DNA of 64,000 nucleotides from Gordius sp. MW1 (taxonomy: Eukaryota; Nematomorpha; Gordioida; Gordea; Gordiidae). The stretch is taken from positions 930,001 through 994,000 of the forward strand of contig CAXIYB010000001.1 in the NCBI GenBank assembly GCA_964036665.1. Reading direction: 5' to 3'. Below the pieces are notes generated by a model that did no database searches, was not told the origin of the DNA, and was given only the letters and a program-made list of their open reading frames with translations. The translations under genes were made by a program, and so were the position numbers. Positions 63,948 through 64,000 of this stretch are shown here, one piece after another; within the stretch, counting starts at the first letter, position 1; every line of letters starts with the position of its first letter.

Positions 63948-64000
63948 TTGATATTCGATAAATTTCTGTCTAAATTTTTTGATTATTTTTAAATTTTTGT
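63948..64000. repeat. 31-bp minisatellite array A21 (right-truncated)
   Basis: First 53 bases of the array after island 21, starting TTGATATTCGATAAA and then a TTGATTATTTTT monomer. It is cut by the window edge before the lineage-defining site, so its class cannot be assigned. Confidence 0.9.

Noticed and set aside
1-64000. Ribosomal DNA spacer or telomeric repeat.
   Set aside because: No 18S, 5.8S, 28S or 5S sequence is recognisable, and there is no run of TTAGG, TTAGGG or a related telomere repeat.

Overview
The window is one uninterrupted block of eukaryotic satellite DNA. I see no credible protein-coding gene, rRNA, tRNA or intact transposon in its 64,000 bases. It has two alternating components. 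(1) A very AT-rich 31-bp minisatellite, about 46 kb in total or roughly 1,480 monomers. Each monomer carries two AAATTT cores, 19 and 12 bp apart; the first is usually followed by GTGGATATTC and the second by CTGTC or CTCTC. (2) A non-minisatellite 'island' of 857-861 bp, present 21 times, always in the same orientation and almost invariant. The organism cannot be named from this. High AT content, GTAT microsatellites and tandem higher-order repeats suggest a metazoan, perhaps an arthropod, with the locus in constitutive heterochromatin (pericentromere, subtelomere, sex or B chromosome).

Layout: arrays and islands alternate across the whole window. Island starts are 907, 3470, 5463, 11337, 13862, 16983, 19540, 22780, 24687, 27271, 29264, 31849, 34433, 37017, 43563, 46123, 48680, 51237, 52648, 55205 and 63088. 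Most island-to-island periods are 2,557-2,586 bp. Shorter periods of 1,411, 1,906, 1,992 and 1,996 bp look like deletions. Periods of 2,526, 3,121, 3,240, 5,871, 6,550 and 7,885 bp reflect recombination with, or insertion of, extra minisatellite modules. Neither edge of the satellite is reached.

Each island, left to right, holds: a degenerate monomer, a C8-C11 tract, about 450 bp of AT-rich single-copy-like sequence with a strong TATA-box match (GGCGG then TATAAAAG), a GTAT-type microsatellite, a direct repeat of 85 and 77 bp whose units each end in a GC-rich GGGCGCGGGCCC segment, a 7-bp GC hairpin, two copies of CGCCCACTCACG, a CTT run, and an abrupt return to the middle of a 31-bp monomer.

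Monomer variants occur in a conserved order, so this is a true higher-order repeat with at least four lineages: (a) GTCGATATTCG after the island; (b) GTTGATATTCG plus a 1-bp-shorter TTGTCGCGGG in the island; (c) GTTGATATTCT; (d) GGTGGATATTC directly. Exact-period tandem duplications (2,584 bp x3; 2,557 bp runs; 1,673 bp x2), a 4.4-kb segmental duplication 32.2 kb apart, and several mosaic junctions show recent unequal exchange. Any function (centromere, spacer promoter, non-coding RNA) is hypothesis only.
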